Shown piece by piece: positions 60,470-64,000 of a stretch of 64,000 bases of DNA. Both the position numbers and the translations under genes were made by a program. Where the stretch lies: the NCBI RefSeq assembly GCF_901447155.2, contig NZ_LR588415.1, positions 168,885 to 232,884 on the forward strand, given 5' to 3'. The notes below the pieces were generated by a model. It made no database searches, was not told the DNA's origin, and was given only the letters and a program-made list of their open reading frames with translations. How positions within the stretch are numbered: position 1 is the first letter of the stretch; each line of letters opens with the position of its first letter. The stretch comes from Peptoniphilus catoniae (GTDB lineage Bacteria > Bacillota > Clostridia > Tissierellales > Peptoniphilaceae).

Positions 60470-60517
60470 GCAAAGCACTCTTTAGGGTGTATAATTGCGC
60501 CCTTAGTAAACTAAGGG
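60470..60517 (+). other. MOBQ-type oriT of IME3
   Basis: IR GCAA..CACTC-TTTA-GGGTG..TTGC runs into TTGCGCCCT, followed by the perfect hairpin CCCTTAG-TAAA-CTAAGGG. Same plan and orientation as in IME2. The relaxase ATG is 136 nt downstream. Confidence 0.82.
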
Positions 60518-60652
60518 ATTTTAGCAAGTCTTTGAAAATCCAAAACTTAATAAAAACATACGGATAAAGCAGATAGGAAAATATATAAAAAATAGCCTAT
60601 CTGCTTTTTCATTTACATGAAAACAAACAAAAAATGAAAGGAGCTTATACCG

Positions 60653-62287
60653 ATGGCAGAAACATTTCACTTTAGTATTTCCATGATAAGCAGAGGTAAG
60701 AGTAAATCGGCAGTTGCAAGTGCAGCATATATCTCTTGTGAAAAGATCAAAAATGAATGGGACGGAGAAGTCCACGACTACCATAATAAAAAGGGACTTT
60801 TACATTCGCAAATTTACTTGCCGGAGAACATACCAAAAGAATTACAAGACAGAAGTTTTTTATGGAACAGCGTGGAGCTAAATGAAAAGGCAAGCAATGC
60901 ACAGCTTGCAAGAAACTTCATTATTGCTTTACCGAAAGAGTTATCCTTTGAGGAAAATAAGAAACTTATTACAGACTTCATACAAGAAAATTTTGTATCA
61001 AAAGGAATGATAGCAGACCTTGCAATACATGATAGAACAAGTGAAGATAACAACAATATCCATGCACATATTATGACTACCCTTAGACCAATCAATGAAA
61101 AAGGAGAGTGGCAAGCAAAATCAAAAAAAGAATATATCCTTGATGAAAACGGAGAAAAGGTAAAACTAAAAAGTGGGAACTACAAAACAAGAAAAGTAGA
61201 GCTGACAGACTGGAACGATAAAGGAAACGCAGAGAAATGGAGAGAGAATTTTGCAAGCCTTTGTAATCAGTATTTAGAAAAAAATCATCAGGAAAAAAGA
61301 GTAGATCATCGTTCCTACAAAAGACAAGGGATAGAAGAAATTCCAACCATTCATATGGGAGCAAGTGCCAGTGCATTAGAGAAAAAAGGAATAGAAACCG
61401 ACAAAGGAAACATCAATAGAGAAATCAAAAAGCACAACTCCTTAGTAAAGGCTATTAAGAGCAAGATAAAAGAAATAACTTTTTGGATAGACTCTTTACT
61501 TGGAAATCTGCAAGCAAAATATGATGAGTATAAACAGGACAAGAAAGATGAACTGGAGAATAAAGCAGAACTCTTTAACCTCTATGAGTATATTTCTATC
61601 TACAACGAGATACAGGGAGAAAAAACAAAGAATTTATCATACTATGGACAGATAAAAAAGGGAAATGCAGACCTAAAGAGATTTGTAAAAGCAATCTACT
61701 ATTTGAAAGATAATCATCTTCAAACCATAGCAGACCTACAAGGAAAAGTCTTTGAACTTGCAAAGCAAAGTAAAAAGATAAGCAGTGATATTCAAGAAAA
61801 AACACAAAGAATTAAAGACTTAAATCAATGTGTAAGTTGCATAGACTCTATAAAAGAAAACAAAAAAGTCTATCAGGAATATAAGAGCAAAACCATATTC
61901 AAAGACAGCTTTTATAATTCTCATAAAAAGGAAATAGATAAGTACCAAAGAGCAAGAAAGACTATAGAAAAATTTACTGGGACTTCAGCCATAAAATTAA
62001 ATGATTGGCAAAAAGAAATTACAAAACTTGAAAAAGAAATAGAAGTCTTAAACAAAGATAAAATCAAAATTCAAGATGAATTTAAGCAGATAGACCATAT
62101 CAAATATGCAGTAAAGATTGTCAATGATGAGTATGGCATAGATTTATCCATAGAGATAGACAAAGCAATTAAGAGAGGAGAAAAGCCAAGTGTAATTGCA
62201 CAATTGAAAAAATTCCAAGAACAACAAGAAAAAAGAGATCAGTATAGACAAAAGGCAAAAGAAAAATATACGGAACAAGAAAGATGA
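60653..62287 (+). CDS. MobA/MobL relaxase (IME3)
   Basis: 544 aa. Relaxase domain with ISMISRGKSKSAVASAAYISCEKI and the His motif NIHAHIMTTLRPI near residue 138, then long coiled coils. The C terminus (IKYAVKIVNDEYGIDLSIEIDKAIKRGEK) is nearly the IME2 sequence, while the N-terminal domain is nearer IME1 in places (SRGK-KSAVA-AY-S-EKI), hinting at mosaic origin. AAAGGAG upstream. Confidence 0.93.
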   Translation: MAETFHFSISMISRGKSKSAVASAAYISCEKIKNEWDGEVHDYHNKKGLLHSQIYLPENIPKELQDRSFLWNSVELNEKASNAQLARNFIIALPKELSFEENKKLITDFIQENFVSKGMIADLAIHDRTSEDNNNIHAHIMTTLRPINEKGEWQAKSKKEYILDENGEKVKLKSGNYKTRKVELTDWNDKGNAEKWRENFASLCNQYLEKNHQEKRVDHRSYKRQGIEEIPTIHMGASASALEKKGIETDKGNINREIKKHNSLVKAIKSKIKEITFWIDSLLGNLQAKYDEYKQDKKDELENKAELFNLYEYISIYNEIQGEKTKNLSYYGQIKKGNADLKRFVKAIYYLKDNHLQTIADLQGKVFELAKQSKKISSDIQEKTQRIKDLNQCVSCIDSIKENKKVYQEYKSKTIFKDSFYNSHKKEIDKYQRARKTIEKFTGTSAIKLNDWQKEITKLEKEIEVLNKDKIKIQDEFKQIDHIKYAVKIVNDEYGIDLSIEIDKAIKRGEKPSVIAQLKKFQEQQEKRDQYRQKAKEKYTEQER

Positions 62288-62600
62288 AATCATAAAATAG
62301 GACAACCTTTAGTAGGGAGTGAGCAAATCATTTAGTACTACAAACTGACGCACTATTTCGTTGCATAAGGCTGCGTACCCATTTTGTGAACGCAGATATA
62401 AAGATGAGTCCCTGTTTCGGGGACACATATAACTAGTGTCGTGTTTCACGATGGCAGCTATATAAGGACTTCATATTTCAGGGTGTATTAACTATAAAGA
62501 GTGTCATAAATTACTACTTCCTTTAGCTGTATAATATTGAACACACTCAATATTTATGGTACAATTAGCAATATAGTATGATGAGTTAAGGAGTAAACTT
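62288..62600 (+). other. 313-nt gene-free stretch with serial hairpins
   Basis: Contains three perfect small inverted repeats: CTGCGT/ACGCAG (62371-62395), GTCCC/GGGAC (62408-62424) and TCGTG-TTT-CACGA (62439-62451). TTTC-N-TATAA-like units recur four times. Its start (GACGCACTATTTCG) matches the short gap after the IME2 relaxase. No ORF over 25 codons with a ribosome site. Role unknown. Confidence 0.5.
62537..62565 (+). promoter_or_regulatory. Promoter of DUF1016 gene
   Basis: TTGAAC, 17 bp, TACAAT; the spacer ends AATATTTATGG as in the IME3 XRE promoter, and AATATAGTAT follows both. Confidence 0.7.
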
Positions 62601-63626
62601 ATGAATAATTTAGTTGAAAATCTTCATGCAGATGTTTATGCAAATATAAAAAAACTAATGGATAATGCACGAACTGATGTAGCGAAGCAAGTTAATAATA
62701 TATTAGTAAAAACTTATTGGGAAATAGGGAGAATTATTGTAGAAGATGAGCAAGGTCATTCAGATAGAGCTGAGTATGGGAAAACTCTACTGAAAGATTT
62801 GTCTAAAATGCTGACTAAAGAATTTGGGCGTGGATTTTCGGTTTCTAATCTACAGTTTATGAGGAGATTTTATCAAGAATATGAAATTCAACAGACACTG
62901 TCTGTTAAATTGAGTTGGTCGCATTATTGTGAGTTGTTGTCTATTGACGATATGAATAAGCGTAGTTTTTATGAGAAAGAAACGGTCAATGCAAATTGGT
63001 CTGTAAGGGAATTAAAAAGACAAATAAATACATCACTATTTGAGAGATTATTGCTATCAAGTGGAGATGAAAATAAAGAAAAAGTATTAGATTTAGCTCT
63101 AAAGGGAAACGAAATAGCTACGCCAAGTGATGTAATAAAAGATCCGTATGTATTTGAGTTTTTAGGACTACCTGAAGAAAAGCCAATGATGGAAAGTGAT
63201 TTAGAAAAAGCACTTGTAACTCATATAGAAAAATTCTTATTGGAACTTGGTAAAGGCTTTATGTATGTTGGCTCACAACAAAGGGTAACACTTGGAAATA
63301 CCCATTATTATGTTGATATGGTATTTTACAACAAGATACTCAGAAGCTATGTTTTGATTGAATTAAAAACAGGAAAGCTAATGCCAGAAGCAGTAGGACA
63401 GCTTAATATGTATCTTAACTACTATAAAGCAGAAGTTAATGACGAAATGGATAATGAACCTATTGGAATTATCCTTTGTGCGAACAAGGATAGCATACAG
63501 GCAGAATATGCACTTGGTAGCTTATCTAACCAGATATTTGCTTCTAAGTATACGCTATACATTCCAGACAGAGAACAATTAGAAGAACAGGTAGAAAGAG
63601 TAGTAAAAAAGTACAAGAAAAAATAA
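62601..63626 (+). CDS. YhcG/DUF1016 PDDEXK nuclease-domain protein (IME3)
   Basis: 341 aa. N-terminal DUF1016 helical domain (VKTYWEIGRIIVEDEQ, YGKTLLKDLSKMLTKEFGRGFSVSNLQFMRRFYQ) and a C-terminal PDDEXK nuclease fold with Asp in YYVDMVFYN and ExK in VLIELKTGK. These proteins often lie near restriction or defence genes; here it is alone, with its own promoter and terminator. Substrate unknown. AAGGAG before the ATG. Confidence 0.88.
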   Translation: MNNLVENLHADVYANIKKLMDNARTDVAKQVNNILVKTYWEIGRIIVEDEQGHSDRAEYGKTLLKDLSKMLTKEFGRGFSVSNLQFMRRFYQEYEIQQTLSVKLSWSHYCELLSIDDMNKRSFYEKETVNANWSVRELKRQINTSLFERLLLSSGDENKEKVLDLALKGNEIATPSDVIKDPYVFEFLGLPEEKPMMESDLEKALVTHIEKFLLELGKGFMYVGSQQRVTLGNTHYYVDMVFYNKILRSYVLIELKTGKLMPEAVGQLNMYLNYYKAEVNDEMDNEPIGIILCANKDSIQAEYALGSLSNQIFASKYTLYIPDREQLEEQVERVVKKYKKK

Positions 63627-63650
63627 TAGTAAAAATTACAGAAATATTTT

Positions 63651-63689
63651 AGAGAAGTAAAAGCAAAGGTGCCGATACTTCTCTTTTTA
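63651..63689 (+). terminator. Terminator after DUF1016 gene
   Basis: AGAGAAGTA/TACTTCTCT (9 bp) followed by five T. Confidence 0.85.
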
Positions 63690-63710
63690 TTTGAAGAAAG
63701 GTAGGAATAA

Positions 63711-64000
63711 ATGGCAGATAAAAGAATGTTTTCATTGAAGATAGTGGATAGCGATTTATTTTTAGATATGCCACTAAGTAGCCAATGCCTATATTTTCAT
63801 TTATCAATGAGGGCAGATGATGACGGCTTTGTGGATAATCCAAAGAAGATAATAAAGATCATAGGAGCAAATGACGATGATTTAAAAATCTTAATTACAA
63901 AAGGCTTTGTAATTGTCTTTGAAAGAGGAATTATAGTCATTACCCATTGGAAGATAAATAACTATATCCGAAATGATAGACGAAAAGAAACTTTGTATAT
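63711..64000 (+). CDS. Phage/ICE replication protein, 3' end outside window (IME3)
   Basis: First 96 codons only. MADKRMFSLKIVDSDLFLDMPLSSQCLYFHLSMRADDDGFVDNPKKI is the N-terminal winged-helix start of phage-type replication initiators (DnaD-like). GAAAGGTAGG before the ATG. It occupies the place of the IME2 replication gene after the relaxase. Confidence 0.75.
   Translation, partial: MADKRMFSLKIVDSDLFLDMPLSSQCLYFHLSMRADDDGFVDNPKKIIKIIGANDDDLKILITKGFVIVFERGIIVITHWKINNYIRNDRRKETLY

Larger units (their letters stand above)
30524..64000 (+). mobile_element. Tn1549-like ICE, right end outside window
   Basis: Core gene order CD1845 family, RepA_N, DnaC-like, PcfB, antirepressor, VirD4/TraG, ssb-like, Maff2 is that of Tn1549-type conjugative elements of Firmicutes. 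The left limit is placed just after the lysS terminator because that is where ICE gene content starts; no attachment repeat could be identified without the other end. The secretion genes expected after Maff2 (TrbL, VirB4, NlpC) and the ICE integrase are not in view. The ICE is interrupted by three mobilizable elements. Confidence 0.85.
54199..64000 (+). mobile_element. IME3, left end inside maff2, right end outside window
   Basis: The inferred left end is within ATGGCG of maff2. Contents: XRE regulator, two-component system, four-gene ABC transporter, HTH, DUF3847, oriT, MobA/L relaxase, DUF1016 nuclease, replication protein. The HTH-DUF3847-oriT-relaxase block parallels IME2. No recombinase is in view; it probably lies at the unseen right end. 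The exact boundary cannot be fixed without the other junction. Confidence 0.7.

Noticed and set aside
1-64000. CRISPR arrays, rRNA or tRNA genes
   Set aside because: No regularly spaced repeat-spacer array, tRNA cloverleaf or rRNA segment was noticed on either strand by eye; a tRNAscan or CRISPR finder run would be decisive.

Overview
The window reads as an AT-rich chromosome segment from an anaerobic, non-spore-forming Firmicute, most like the Peptoniphilaceae/Tissierellia (an inference from gene content and synteny; no taxonomic search was possible). Bases 1-30480 are core chromosome. Bases from about 30530 to the end are a Tn1549-like integrative conjugative element (ICE) that has been invaded by smaller mobilizable elements.

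Core part. glmU-prs-pth-mfd-prsA is followed by folP (minus strand, behind a tetrahydrofolate riboswitch). Next come a YabN-type methylase, hup, rqcP, divIC, an S1 protein, tilS, hpt and ftsH. This is the order of the Bacillus yab/tilS/ftsH region with its sporulation genes missing. Then follow an isopropanol-type alcohol dehydrogenase with a COG0523 GTPase, a selenium cluster (selD-yedF-DUF3343-cysteine desulfurase, divergent from mnmH), a class A penicillin-binding protein, a hemerythrin, bioY with a BirA-like operator, and coaX-dus-greA-lysS. LysS carries an extra C-terminal Trbp111-type tRNA-binding domain.

ICE part. A CD1845-family protein, RepA_N initiator (with four 23-bp iterons inside the gene), DnaC-like loader, PcfB, antirepressor and VirD4/TraG form one overlapping operon. 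virD4 is split into three pieces. A 5,994-bp element (IME1, 34037-40030) sits after codon 112/113 and an 11,766-bp element (IME2, 40687-52452) sits about 220 codons further on. Both lie between short direct repeats (TGGG; CAGGA), and removing both restores a single 598-codon frame. Downstream, the Maff2 gene is cut short at 54207 by a third element (IME3), which runs past the window end.

IME1 and IME2 each encode a large serine recombinase (Tn4451 TnpX-like) and a TnpW-like protein. All three elements carry DUF3847, a MobA/MobL relaxase and a MOBQ-type oriT with a TGCGCCCT nic core. Cargo differs: a DMT transporter with a His-rich tail (IME1), a TetR-controlled ABC exporter plus SdpR/GntR regulators (IME2), and a two-component system with a lantibiotic-immunity-like ABC transporter (IME3). 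In both complete elements the right end supplies TTGACA and the left end a near-consensus -10. The excised circle would therefore create a 17-bp-spaced promoter aimed at the recombinase, as described for Tn4451.

The most unusual feature is the pair of IMEs sharing one conjugation gene. Each excises in frame, so they could act as a reversible switch on ICE transfer.
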